A model generated the notes under the pieces. That model saw nothing but the letters and a program-made list of their open reading frames with translations, had not been told where the DNA came from and ran no database searches. Positions 17,092 through 25,443 of a DNA stretch of 64,000 nt are shown piece after piece. The stretch spans positions 15,718-79,717 of the forward strand of contig DFZK01000002.1 in the NCBI GenBank assembly GCA_002382085.1. Reading direction: 5' to 3'. Each line of letters begins with the position of its first letter. The first letter of the stretch is position 1. The stretch comes from Sulfurospirillum sp. UBA4058 (lineage in GTDB: Bacteria > Campylobacterota > Campylobacteria > Campylobacterales > Sulfurospirillaceae). The position numbers were made by a program, and so were the translations under genes.

Positions 17092-17502
17092 TTGAATCCG
17101 ATTAACGTTTATCGCATCAACACAGGTTCCTGTAACGGTTGCGACGTCGAGCTTTTAGCCAGCGTTTTGGTGCCGAAATTCGGCTTTGAGTCTTTAGGCT
17201 GTACGTACACGAACGATCCCGAAGCAGCGGACGTCGTGATCGTTACGGGCTCGATTACCGCGCGTTCCAAACCCTTTTTAGAATCCACGCTCAAACGTCT
17301 TTCTAAACGTAAAATCGTTGTTGCGATGGGCATATGCCCGATCAGCTGCGGCGTTTTTAGGGATAGTTATTCGATCGAGGGACCTTTGGATCGTTTCGTC
17401 GAAGTCGACGTCAATATCGCCGGATGTCCGCCGAGTCCGCAAAGCATCGTTGAGGGTTTAGTGCTCGCCTGTCGACTCTACCGCGATAGGGAGGAAGCAT
17501 GA
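17092..17502 (+). CDS. Group-4 [NiFe] hydrogenase small subunit
   Basis: A 136-residue protein of the NuoB/HycG/EchC family, the small subunit that carries the proximal [4Fe-4S] cluster. The cysteines are Cys14 and Cys17 (TGSCNGCD), Cys82 (GICPISCG) and Cys112 (GCPPSP). It is much shorter than the small subunits of periplasmic uptake hydrogenases and has no signal peptide, so it is cytoplasmic. It starts with TTG (AGAGAG upstream) and overlaps the next gene by four bases. It is the first of seven tightly packed genes. Confidence 0.85.
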   Translation: MNPINVYRINTGSCNGCDVELLASVLVPKFGFESLGCTYTNDPEAADVVIVTGSITARSKPFLESTLKRLSKRKIVVAMGICPISCGVFRDSYSIEGPLDRFVEVDVNIAGCPPSPQSIVEGLVLACRLYRDREEA

Positions 17503-17924
17503 ACGCGTATAAAGGCAAACTCTCTTACGATCCAACGCAATGTATCGTCTGCCAAACCTGTGCTTTCGTTTGTCCCGCCGGAGCGATCAACATTACATGT
17601 AAAGCTCTCAAGCAAAGCTACGATTTTATCATTTGGCACAATTCGTGTACCTTATGCGGCAACTGTACGTACTTTTGTCCGACCGGTGCTATTGCCTTGA
17701 GCGACGTGCGTGCCGAAGCATTACCGCAAAGTCAAAAGTATACGGCGATTACCTCGTCGACTTTGACGTTTGATCGTTGTCCGAAATGTGCCGAACCGAT
17801 GATTAAAACACCCGAGGCTCTCCTGAACAAAGGCTTTTCAAGACTGGACGACTCTGTTGTAGCACTCTTTAGCCTCTGCCCGAAATGCCGACGCGAATCT
17901 ACTTTTACAAAGCGAGTTCTTTAA
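17499..17924 (+). CDS. Two-[4Fe-4S] ferredoxin subunit of hydrogenase (HycF/EchF-like)
   Basis: A 141-residue protein with two ferredoxin motifs, CIVCQTCAFVCP and CTLCGNCTYFCP, as in NuoI/HycF/EchF. The C-terminal part adds two CPKC pairs, a rubredoxin- or zinc-ribbon-like element that is unusual for this subunit. It transfers electrons between a donor and the small-subunit cluster. It overlaps the small-subunit gene by four bases and is followed directly by the NuoC-like gene. Confidence 0.8.
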   Translation: MNAYKGKLSYDPTQCIVCQTCAFVCPAGAINITCKALKQSYDFIIWHNSCTLCGNCTYFCPTGAIALSDVRAEALPQSQKYTAITSSTLTFDRCPKCAEPMIKTPEALLNKGFSRLDDSVVALFSLCPKCRRESTFTKRVL

Positions 17925-18419
17925 ATGCAAATCCTTGAAAAAACCTTGAACGACTCTTTAAGCGCGCAAAACATTCCGTTGCGTTTTACGCCGCATTACG
18001 ATAGCCTTTGGTGCGAAACGGACGATCAAACGCTCTTTTTAGCCCTAGCGGAACTTTTGCGTCGCTTGGAAGCGCGCGTGTGTATGATTAGTGCGTACGC
18101 TAAAGACGAAGCACACGAACTTGTGTACCATTTCGACTGCGGCGGCGTTATGGCAAACGTCAAACTTTACGTCGCCGATCGATGCGTCGTCTCGATCACG
18201 CCTTTGTTTAAAAGTGCCGACTGGACGGAGCGGGAACTAAGCGAAATTTACGGCATTACGCTTCACAATCATCCCAATCCCCAACGTCTCTTTTTAGACG
18301 ATTCGATTTCACGGAGCGTTTTGGACGAGTACTACTCGCTTTCGTCGATGATGAACGGACGCGTGAGCGAAACGCTCTGGAATAAAATCAAAGCGCAAAA
18401 GGAGGCTCGCCATGGATAA
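17925..18419 (+). CDS. NuoC-like (30 kDa) hydrogenase subunit
   Basis: A 164-residue protein of the NuoC/HycE-N-terminal/EchD family. The end of the domain is diagnostic: PLFKSADWTERELSEIYGITLHNHPNPQRLFLDD matches the usual WxERExxDLYGIxFxGHPxxRRLL pattern. It helps anchor the large subunit. It starts immediately after the ferredoxin gene and overlaps the large-subunit gene by eight bases. Confidence 0.85.
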   Translation: MQILEKTLNDSLSAQNIPLRFTPHYDSLWCETDDQTLFLALAELLRRLEARVCMISAYAKDEAHELVYHFDCGGVMANVKLYVADRCVVSITPLFKSADWTERELSEIYGITLHNHPNPQRLFLDDSISRSVLDEYYSLSSMMNGRVSETLWNKIKAQKEARHG

Positions 18420-19500
18420 AACAACCGTGATTTTAGGCCCTTTCGACGTTGCGCTGGAAGAACCCGTTTACTTTAAAATCGAACCCAACGATGACGCTAG
18501 AACGATTCAAAGCGTCGATATGGTCAACGGTTTCGTGCATCGGGGTATCGAATCGATCGTACTGCAAAAAAACTTTTTACAAAACCTGATCATTACCGAA
18601 AAAGTGTGTGCACTTTGCTCCAACAACCATCCTTTTACCTACTGTATGGCGGTGGAAAAAATCGCGCGTATCGACGTTCCGATGCGAGCGCAATACCTTC
18701 GCGTCCTTACAGACGAGATCAAGCGTATCGCGAGCCATCTTTTCAATCTGGGAATGCTTTCACACCTCATTCACGACGGCGCGTTAATGCGAGATTTTCT
18801 TGAGACGCGCGAAGCGTTTCAAGACTTGAAAGAGCGTATTTGGGGCAATCGTATGGACTTAAGCGCCAATACGATCGGCGGCGTTAAGTTTGACCTTGAT
18901 GAAACGCTCATAGCGACGATCCAAACGACGCTCGATCACAACGAAGAGGTAATCTGGCGTTTTATCGAACGCTTCGAACACGATGAAGCACTCATCAACC
19001 GTTTAAAAGGCGTGGGCGTTTTACCTCGTGAAGATGCCATCAGACTCGGCGTCGTAGGTCCGGTCGCCAGAGCGAGCGGCGTCGACAACGACGTACGCAA
19101 ACACGCCCCTTATGCGGCGTACGCCGCTTTGGACTTTGAGGTCATTCTCAAGCAAGACGGAGACGTACTTTCACGCGCATCGGTGCGTTTGTACGAAATC
19201 ATAGAGTCGATGAAGCTTGTGCGCCAAGTCTTAAACGCCCTACCGCAAGGCGAAATTGCTTTACATGTCAAAACGATAGTACCCGAGGGAGAAGCCCTCT
19301 CCCGTAGCGAAGCACCGCGCGGGGAGTTGGTGTATTATCTCAAAAGTAACGGCACGCGAAAGCCTGAACGCATGAAATGGAGGGTTCCGACGTATATGAA
19401 CTGGGAAGCGTTGAAAATTATGATGCCGAACAATGCGATTGAGGACGTTGCGCTCATTTTTAACAGCATCGATCCTTGCATCTCCTGTACCGAGCGTTAA
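18412..19500 (+). CDS. Group-4 [NiFe] hydrogenase large subunit
   Basis: A 362-residue catalytic subunit of the NuoD/HycE/EchE family that keeps both nickel-binding motifs: Cys66 and Cys69 in KVCALCSNNH, and Cys356 and Cys359 in the terminal DPCISCTER. This shows a true hydrogenase and not complex I. The protein ends exactly at that motif, so there is no C-terminal peptide for a maturation protease to remove. It would interconvert protons and H2. No antiporter-like or NuoH-like membrane subunit is encoded before or after it, so the enzyme is predicted to be soluble or to dock elsewhere. Confidence 0.85.
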   Translation: MDKTTVILGPFDVALEEPVYFKIEPNDDARTIQSVDMVNGFVHRGIESIVLQKNFLQNLIITEKVCALCSNNHPFTYCMAVEKIARIDVPMRAQYLRVLTDEIKRIASHLFNLGMLSHLIHDGALMRDFLETREAFQDLKERIWGNRMDLSANTIGGVKFDLDETLIATIQTTLDHNEEVIWRFIERFEHDEALINRLKGVGVLPREDAIRLGVVGPVARASGVDNDVRKHAPYAAYAALDFEVILKQDGDVLSRASVRLYEIIESMKLVRQVLNALPQGEIALHVKTIVPEGEALSRSEAPRGELVYYLKSNGTRKPERMKWRVPTYMNWEALKIMMPNNAIEDVALIFNSIDPCISCTER

Positions 19501-19501
19501 C

Positions 19502-19975
19502 ATGCGACATCGATTTATTTTAGCCGACTCGCGCAAATGTATCGGATGTTTAAGTTGCGAACTTGCCTGTGCCGCCGCCAATGCGGGCATTCGTTTTGAA
19601 GAAGCCTATACGACCAAGCGACCGCTTTTTTCACGCAATCGCGTCGTGAAGATAGAGGGAAAAACCGCGCCGCTTCAATGCATGCATTGCGAAGACGCCG
19701 TATGCGCCAAAGTCTGTCCGCACGGCGTCATCGAGACACTCGGCGATACGGTTCGTCTGAACGAAGAAGCATGCGTGGGTTGCGGTACGTGCGTGTTGGT
19801 GTGTCCTTACGGAGCACTGGCGCTTAATCCTCAAAAGGGACGCTTGATCGCGCAAAAATGCAACCTTTGTTTTCATCTTCCCACAGGCCCTTCTTGCGTG
19901 CAAGTCTGTACGACCGATGCGATTCGCGTGGTGGATTATGCTATGTTTGAAACGTTTCAAGCCGATAAAGGTTAA
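19502..19975 (+). CDS. HycB/CooF-like four-cluster ferredoxin
   Basis: A 157-residue electron-transfer protein. The cysteines follow the DmsB/HycB/HydN plan: CIGCLSCELAC, CMHCEDAVCAKVCP, CVGCGTCVLVCP and CNLCFHLPTGPSCVQVC, giving four [4Fe-4S] clusters. It is cytoplasmic. The chosen ATG (19502) lies two bases after the large-subunit stop, and an upstream in-frame ATG would overlap that gene. It probably connects the hydrogenase to an electron donor, here most likely the GltD-like flavoprotein two genes downstream. Confidence 0.85.
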   Translation: MRHRFILADSRKCIGCLSCELACAAANAGIRFEEAYTTKRPLFSRNRVVKIEGKTAPLQCMHCEDAVCAKVCPHGVIETLGDTVRLNEEACVGCGTCVLVCPYGALALNPQKGRLIAQKCNLCFHLPTGPSCVQVCTTDAIRVVDYAMFETFQADKG

Positions 19976-19979
19976 GACC

Positions 19980-20342
19980 GTGCATGAGTATTCCATCGTC
20001 GCATCGCTGATCGACGTATGTGAAAAAGAGGCGAAAAAACATCGCGCCAAAGCGATTAAACGTCTGAGCGTTCGTATCGGACGACTCAGCGGCATCGAGA
20101 TTCATTTTTTAGAGCAGTGTTTTGAAACGTTTAAAGAAGATACGATTTGTCGTGATGCGATTTTAGACATTGAAGTCTGCGACGTCGTGTTGTTGTGTCA
20201 AGCGTGCGGTGTGCGAAGCGTCGTCAGCGAAAACCGTTTCGTCTGCCCGAAATGTCACAGTGCGGAAGTCGAAATGATCGGTGGACAAGAGTTACATGTC
20301 AACAGTATAGAAATTATCGAGGAAGAGCATGAGAGAGTATAA
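19980..20342 (+). CDS. hypA: HypA nickel-insertion protein
   Basis: A 120-residue HypA homologue that delivers nickel to [NiFe] hydrogenase. The mature start is MHEYSIVASL, where His2 binds nickel, encoded by a GTG at 19980 and not by upstream ATGs. The zinc site is C-x2-C (CQACG) and C-x2-C (CPKC). It lies inside the hydrogenase operon and overlaps the next gene by 14 bp. The other hyp genes are not in this window. Confidence 0.9.
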   Translation: MHEYSIVASLIDVCEKEAKKHRAKAIKRLSVRIGRLSGIEIHFLEQCFETFKEDTICRDAILDIEVCDVVLLCQACGVRSVVSENRFVCPKCHSAEVEMIGGQELHVNSIEIIEEEHERV

Positions 20343-21753
20343 AACCGTTGCCAAAGCATACCCGAAAAAGCGTCCTGCTAAGGAGCGTACGCAAGATTAT
20401 TATCCGATTTACCATAACTTCGAAGAGAACGAAGCCAAGGCGCAAGCTAGCCGTTGTTTGCAATGCCCCATCGATCTTTTGCGAGGGCTTGAGAGTGAAT
20501 TTACGTTCTGTCGTACGGGCTGTCCGCTCAACAACAACATCCCCAGATGGCTCAAAAAAACCTACGAACATGACTATACTAGCGCATTTGAGCTTTCCAA
20601 CGCACGTTCACCCTTCCCTGAAATCTTGGGTCGCGTTTGCCCTAAAAAAGGCTTATGTGAAAGTGCTTGTACCTTAGAAAAAACGTCTTATCATGCCGTT
20701 TCCATCGGCAACGTCGAAGTGTATCTTAACGAAAAAGCGATCGAAGAGGGAGCCGTTCCTTTTTACGGTCGAGCCAATGAGCGCACCTTCAAAGTCGCGG
20801 TCGTAGGATCCGGTCCTGCGGGTCTGAGTTGCGCAACGTTTCTTCTTAGAGCCGGCATCGACGTCGAACTTTACGAAAGGGAAAATCGCGTCGGCGGACT
20901 TTTAATGTACGGCATTCCCAATTTTAAACTTCCCAAAAGCGTGATTTTACGCCGTTTTGAGTGGATGAAAAATGCCGGAATGAAAGTACATCTTAACACC
21001 GAAGTCGGCAAAGACGTCAGTTTGAGCGAGCTTCAAGAAAAATTTGATGCCGTTTTCTTAGGCTTGGGCGTGCCGCTCGGTCGTAGTGCGGGTATGGAAA
21101 ACGAAGACGCTAAAGGCGTGCATCACGTGATGGAACTCTTAACGCAAACGCAAAAAAATCTGTTAGATCATGCGCTCCAACAATCGATCTTGCGCGACAA
21201 ACACGTCATCGTCATCGGCGGCGGCGACTCGGCGATGGACGCTCTTCGTACCGCAATTCGCCATAAAGCCAAAAGCGTTACGTGCGTCTACCGACGGGAC
21301 GAAGCGAGTATGCCCGGAAGTAAAGCCGAAGTCGTCAACGCCAAAGAAGAAGGCGTTCAGTTTATTTTCAACGCTCTGCCTAAAAAAGCTTTGGTCGATG
21401 AAAACCGTCAGGTCGTCGGTCTTGAAATTTTAGAAACCTACCTTGATGAGAATAACCGTTTGCAAACCAAAGAACAAAGTACGCAAACCTTATCGGCGGA
21501 TAGTATCGTCTTGGCACTCGGCTTTGAGGCCAAACGCTTTAGTTTTTACGAAGAACTCGACCTTGCGGTCGGTCGCTCCAATACGCTCATCGTCGATGAA
21601 AACAAAGAGACGAGCCATCCTTTCGTCTTCGCGGGCGGCGATGTGGTCAGAGGTGCCAATTTGGTCGTCAATGCGGCATTAGACGGAAGAGAAGCGGCGT
21701 TTGCCATTGCCAAAAAGCTCGGAGCACTGAGTGATCCTTACTTCAATCTATAA
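20329..21753 (+). CDS. GltD-like NAD(P)H:FAD oxidoreductase
   Basis: A 474-residue protein like the glutamate synthase small subunit and related NAD(P)H dehydrogenases. The N-terminal part has cysteine sets (CLQCPIDL, CRTGCPLNNNIPRW, CPKKGLCESACTLE) for two [4Fe-4S] clusters. Next come the FAD fold VAVVGSGPAGLSCATF, the NAD(P)-binding fold HVIVIGGGDSAMDALRTA and the C-terminal VFAGGDVVRGANLVVNA. No glutamate synthase large subunit is present. Its 14-bp overlap with hypA places it in the hydrogenase operon, where it can pass electrons between NAD(P)H and the ferredoxin subunit. Confidence 0.85.
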   Translation: MREYKTVAKAYPKKRPAKERTQDYYPIYHNFEENEAKAQASRCLQCPIDLLRGLESEFTFCRTGCPLNNNIPRWLKKTYEHDYTSAFELSNARSPFPEILGRVCPKKGLCESACTLEKTSYHAVSIGNVEVYLNEKAIEEGAVPFYGRANERTFKVAVVGSGPAGLSCATFLLRAGIDVELYERENRVGGLLMYGIPNFKLPKSVILRRFEWMKNAGMKVHLNTEVGKDVSLSELQEKFDAVFLGLGVPLGRSAGMENEDAKGVHHVMELLTQTQKNLLDHALQQSILRDKHVIVIGGGDSAMDALRTAIRHKAKSVTCVYRRDEASMPGSKAEVVNAKEEGVQFIFNALPKKALVDENRQVVGLEILETYLDENNRLQTKEQSTQTLSADSIVLALGFEAKRFSFYEELDLAVGRSNTLIVDENKETSHPFVFAGGDVVRGANLVVNAALDGREAAFAIAKKLGALSDPYFNL

Positions 21754-21766
21754 ACTTTTTTACGAC

Positions 21767-21794
21767 GCTAAAACTTTACATGTAAGGTTTTAGC
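21767..21794. terminator. Bidirectional terminator with TTACATGTAA core
   Basis: A 12-bp stem (GCTAAAAC and its partner, one G-T pair) closes on a CATG loop taken from TTACATGTAA. It lies between the convergent hydrogenase operon and LysR gene, and it overlaps the LysR stop. Confidence 0.7.
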
Positions 21795-22614
21795 GAAGTG
21801 CTCGCAAATAATCCGCAATAAAAGGAACGTTGTCTTTACGGCATACCAAACGCGTCTGCAAGTCACATTCGTTTTGCTCTAGTTTGGTGAGCTTTAAAGC
21901 GTCAACGTAACCGAATTTTTCGATGATTTTTTTGGATAAAAAGGCTTTCCCCATACCCGCCTTCACGCATGCGAGCATCACTTCGTAATGTTCCACGATC
22001 ATCGTTTGATACGTTTTATTTCCCAGTCGCTCTTCGTTCGCCTTTAAATAATCAAAATGCGTGCTCTTTTCGCGATACCCGATGAGCGTATTCGCACAGA
22101 GTTTGTTTTTGGGTTCGACAAGGTATAAATCGTCGTTAAATTGATTGAGCACTTCGATGTCTAAGAGCTTCGGGGCACCCGTGATAAAAGCAATATCGAT
22201 TTGATACGCCAACAATTTTTCCACAACGCTCGGCGTTCCGCCCGTGTAAATTTCCAAAGACATTGAAGAAAAATCGTGTTGCAATGTCTCGATAAAGCTC
22301 GAAAGTCGTATGCTCGCATTGGCTTGACTCGTGCCGATACGAAGCAAGGTCTGCTCTTTCATATTTTTCATTTGTACGGCGGCATTTTCAACCTTTTGAA
22401 CGATCTCTTTTGCCAGAGGATAGAGTTTTTCGCCCTCTTGTGTCAAAATGACGCCTTTGGGGACACGATGAAACAAGGTATACCCTAACGTCTTTTCCAA
22501 CTGCTTGATGCGAAGCGTGACGTTGGACTGCGTAAACCCAAGCTCCAAAGCCCCTAATGAGATGCTTTTGTGCTCGCTGACTGCCACAAAAACTTTCAAA
22601 AGATTTGAGTCCAT
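21790..22614 (-). CDS. LysR-family transcriptional regulator
   Basis: A LysR-type regulator of about 274 residues. The N-terminal winged helix-turn-helix is seen in SISLGALELGFTQSNVTLRIKQLEKTLGYTLFHRVP, and the periplasmic-binding-like effector domain follows from about residue 85. The ATG at 22614 is chosen because a GGAGGG site lies five bases before it; an alternative ATG exists at 22626. It is divergent from the dehydratase-dehalogenase operon and most likely controls it. The shared intergenic region (22615-22708) is very AT-rich and would hold the operator. Confidence 0.85.
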   Translation of the reverse strand: MDSNLLKVFVAVSEHKSISLGALELGFTQSNVTLRIKQLEKTLGYTLFHRVPKGVILTQEGEKLYPLAKEIVQKVENAAVQMKNMKEQTLLRIGTSQANASIRLSSFIETLQHDFSSMSLEIYTGGTPSVVEKLLAYQIDIAFITGAPKLLDIEVLNQFNDDLYLVEPKNKLCANTLIGYREKSTHFDYLKANEERLGNKTYQTMIVEHYEVMLACVKAGMGKAFLSKKIIEKFGYVDALKLTKLEQNECDLQTRLVCRKDNVPFIADYLRALR

Positions 22615-22708
22615 ATTACCCTCCATTATATTGTCTATGATTATACATTATTTGCTTTTATATAATTATTTATCATACAATATTGCCAAATCAAAGCGGA
22701 GAAATTTG

Positions 22709-23974
22709 ATGCATGCCATAGAAAAACTGCTGGCTCAAAAAGCCGGAAAGAAGAGCGTTAGTACTGGAGAGATCATCAACTGTGAGATCGATCTGGCCGG
22801 CATTAACGATTTGTACTTACAAACGCTTCGCTCCTTTCACGAAATGGGCGGCGTCAAAGTGCACGACCCAAGCCGCGTCATGATGTTTTTAGACCATTAT
22901 GCCCCCGCTTCGACCATTATGCAAGCGCAAAACCAAAAGGCGTTTCGCGAGTTTTGTTGGGATCAAGGCATTGAGATGCTCATGGACATCGACCAAGGCG
23001 TGTGCCATCAAGTCGTTGCCGACAAAGGGTTGGCGCATCCGGGAGAAATCATCGTCATCACCGACTCGCACACGACCACGCACGGCGCGTTTGGCGCGTT
23101 TGGTACGGGCGTGGGAGCGACCGATCTTGCCATCATCTTAGCGACGGGGAAACTGTGGTTTCGCGTCCCTGAGATCATCAAAATCACCTTTGAGGGCAAA
23201 CCGCGTCAGGGTGTCTATGCCAAAGACATTATCCTCCATGCCATCGGAGAGTTAGGAGCTGATTTTGCCGTGTATAAAGCCGTCGAATTTGCAGGCTCAA
23301 CCTTGCAGTATTTGAGTATCTCCGAGCGGATGGCGCTGTGCAATATGAGCACGGAAATGGGCGCAAAGACCAGCTACATCCAACCCGATGCCGTGACAAT
23401 GGCCTTTTTAAACGAAAAAGTGACACGCCCGTATGAGATTTATCACACCGACCCCGATTTTGTTTATGCGGCGGAAATCCATTTTGACGTTACGACGCTT
23501 CAGCCCAAACTTGCCGCACCCTCAAGCGTGGATAACGTCTTTGACATCCACGCATTCATCGGAACGTCCATCGATCAAGCGTACCTTGGCTCGTGTACGG
23601 GCGGCAGGTGTGAAGACATCGGCATCGCTGCTAAGATTTTAAAAGGAAAACATGTCGCGCCTCGTACGCGTTTTGTCATCGTTCCCGCCTCCAAAGGCGT
23701 CTTTTTGGAAGCGATGGCAAAAGGCTATGTGCAAAGTTTGGTGGAAGCGGGAGCGACCTTTGTCACACCGGGCTGTGCGGCGTGTTTGGGAACGCATGAG
23801 GGCATGTTGGCTTCAGAAGAGACGTGCATCACGACGACCAATCGAAACTTTCCCGGACGCATGGGCGATACGGGAGCACGCATCTTTTTAGGCTCACCTG
23901 CGGCGGTGGCGGCGGCCGCGCTTGAGGGCAAAATCGTCGATCCGACACCCTACATCATCAAGGAGAACGCATGA
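22709..23974 (+). CDS. Aconitase-family dehydratase large subunit (LeuC/DmdA type)
   Basis: A 421-residue large subunit of a LeuC/homoaconitase/2,3-dimethylmalate dehydratase type hydro-lyase. The [4Fe-4S] cysteines are in GSCTGGRCEDIG and in GCAACLG, and the ITDSHTTTHGAFGAFGTGVGATD segment is family-diagnostic. The GSCTGGR form, where most LeuC enzymes have GSCTNGR, points to the DmdA/HACN branch. The length (421) fits that branch too. The substrate is a 2- or 3-hydroxy acid but cannot be named. The start at 22709 follows GCGGAG; longer upstream frames are not supported. Confidence 0.85.
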   Translation: MHAIEKLLAQKAGKKSVSTGEIINCEIDLAGINDLYLQTLRSFHEMGGVKVHDPSRVMMFLDHYAPASTIMQAQNQKAFREFCWDQGIEMLMDIDQGVCHQVVADKGLAHPGEIIVITDSHTTTHGAFGAFGTGVGATDLAIILATGKLWFRVPEIIKITFEGKPRQGVYAKDIILHAIGELGADFAVYKAVEFAGSTLQYLSISERMALCNMSTEMGAKTSYIQPDAVTMAFLNEKVTRPYEIYHTDPDFVYAAEIHFDVTTLQPKLAAPSSVDNVFDIHAFIGTSIDQAYLGSCTGGRCEDIGIAAKILKGKHVAPRTRFVIVPASKGVFLEAMAKGYVQSLVEAGATFVTPGCAACLGTHEGMLASEETCITTTNRNFPGRMGDTGARIFLGSPAAVAAAALEGKIVDPTPYIIKENA

Positions 23975-24474
23975 AAACGAATCTGCGAGGAAGGGCTTTT
24001 GTGTTCGGTAACAACGTCGATACCGATCAAATCTATCCGGGACGCTTCGTGCAATACACCGATGTTGAGGACGTCGCCAAATACGCCATGCACGGAGCCG
24101 ACCCTAAGTTTGTCAATGAGGTGCAAGAAGGCGACATCATCGTCGCAGGTACCAATTTTGGTTGCGGCAGTAGTAGAGAACATGCCGCTATCACACTCAA
24201 AGCCGTGGGGGTCGGTGCCGTTATCGCCGAGTCGTTCGGGCGCATTTTTTACCGTAACGCCATCAATCTAGGACTTCCTCTGCTTATCTGCCCTCACCTT
24301 GCGCAACGCGTCGAAAACGGCGAACGGTTGTCGGTTGATATAAATAACGGCGTTATCCAAAACGAAAAAGGTACTCTTATGAACGCCGAACCGCTCTCGC
24401 CCTATGTCATGAGCATTCTCGAAGCCGGCGGCATCAAACCGCTCATTCGAGCCCAACTTTTACCAGGAGCGTAA
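23971..24474 (+). CDS. Aconitase-family dehydratase small subunit (LeuD type)
   Basis: A 167-residue swivel-domain subunit that pairs with the upstream large subunit. The typical substrate-gating segment is GTNFGCGSSREHA, and the family start RGRAFVFGNNVDTDQIYPGR is present. It overlaps the large-subunit gene by four bases (ATGA) and is followed two bases later by the hydrolase gene. The short length (167) is typical of the DmdB/archaeal-type LeuD. Confidence 0.9.
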   Translation: MKTNLRGRAFVFGNNVDTDQIYPGRFVQYTDVEDVAKYAMHGADPKFVNEVQEGDIIVAGTNFGCGSSREHAAITLKAVGVGAVIAESFGRIFYRNAINLGLPLLICPHLAQRVENGERLSVDINNGVIQNEKGTLMNAEPLSPYVMSILEAGGIKPLIRAQLLPGA

Positions 24475-24476
24475 CC

Positions 24477-25388
24477 ATGGCATTGGAAGATTATTTTCAC
24501 GGTTTTGAAAACGTACATGTAGAAGTCGAAGAGGACATTTTTATCAATACGTGGGTGGGCGGAAGCGGTGAAGAAGCTATTCTTTTACTGCACGGACATC
24601 CGGAAAGCTATCTCATTTGGCGTGACATCGCCCCTGTTTTAGCTCAAAACTACCGCGTCGTCGCCACCGATCTTCGAGGATACGGCGACAGTTCCAAACC
24701 CGTAGGATTCGAAGATCACGCTAACTACTCCAAACGCGTCATGGCAAAAGATCAAGTGAGCGTCATGAAAAAGCTCGGCATTAAAAAATTTCACGTCGTC
24801 GGGCACGACAGAGGCGCACGCGTGGCGCATCGACTCATTTTGGATCATCCCGAAAAAGTGCTGACCTGTACGCTGATGGACATCTTACCGACCTATGACA
24901 TGTACGAAGAGACCAACCGTGAATTCGCTACCAAATACTGGCACTGGTTCTTTTACATCCAAAAGTTCCCTTTTCCCGAACGTGCCTTAAGTAACGATCC
25001 CTCTTTTTTCATTCACTTTAACCTGACCAATAAAGTCGGTCCCGAAGCGGCTGAACGCTTTCCTAAAGAAGTGTTGGACGATTATATCCGCTGTTATTCT
25101 AACCCCGCGTGCGTTCACGGTATTTGCGAAGATTACCGCGCATCGGCTAGCATCGACCTTGAACACGATAAAGCCGATAGAGACAAACGCATTGAAACGC
25201 CTTTGCTGGTTTTATGGGGCGCGAACGGCGTGGTCGGAAAAATCTGGAATGTTTTGGAGGGATGGCAAAAATACGCCGACGATCTCAGCGGGTTTGCCGT
25301 TCCTAACTGCGGGCATTTCGTGCCGGAAGAACAACCGGAAATTTGTTTGAAAGCGATGATGGAATTTTTTGATAAAAACCGTCGATAA
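24477..25388 (+). CDS. Fluoroacetate-dehalogenase-like alpha/beta hydrolase
   Basis: A 303-residue alpha/beta hydrolase. All positions that define fluoroacetate dehalogenases can be matched: nucleophile Asp111 in GHDRGAR, Arg112 and Arg115 for the carboxylate, acid Asp136, the halide pocket His157 and Trp158 in YWHWFF and Tyr221 in EDYRASASIDLEHD, and catalytic His281 in CGHFVPEEQPE. The numbering is nearly that of the Rhodopseudomonas enzyme (110, 111, 114, 134, 155, 156, 219, 280, from memory). It would release fluoride or chloride from a haloacetate and give glycolate. It is the last gene of the dehydratase operon, an unusual pairing. Confidence 0.8.
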   Translation: MALEDYFHGFENVHVEVEEDIFINTWVGGSGEEAILLLHGHPESYLIWRDIAPVLAQNYRVVATDLRGYGDSSKPVGFEDHANYSKRVMAKDQVSVMKKLGIKKFHVVGHDRGARVAHRLILDHPEKVLTCTLMDILPTYDMYEETNREFATKYWHWFFYIQKFPFPERALSNDPSFFIHFNLTNKVGPEAAERFPKEVLDDYIRCYSNPACVHGICEDYRASASIDLEHDKADRDKRIETPLLVLWGANGVVGKIWNVLEGWQKYADDLSGFAVPNCGHFVPEEQPEICLKAMMEFFDKNRR

Positions 25389-25397
25389 TCCCTACAG

Positions 25398-25433
25398 GCT
25401 TTACATGTAAGAAACAAATCTTACATGTAAAGC
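25398..25433. terminator. Bidirectional terminator from two TTACATGTAA copies
   Basis: A perfect 15-bp stem, GCTTTACATGTAAGA (25398-25412) with its complement (25419-25433), and a six-base loop. It lies between the convergent hydrolase and TpsB genes. Each arm holds a full copy of the palindrome. Confidence 0.85.
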
Positions 25434-25443
25434 AAAAAGGGGG

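Noticed and set aside
17499..18419. Complex I (Nuo) genes
   Set aside because: The large subunit keeps both nickel-binding CxxC motifs, which NuoD lacks, and hypA is in the same operon; the set is a hydrogenase.
22505..22708. Upstream extension of the dehydratase large subunit by 68 codons
   Set aside because: It runs antisense into the LysR gene and through the AT-rich promoter region; GCGGAG before the ATG at 22709 gives a better start.
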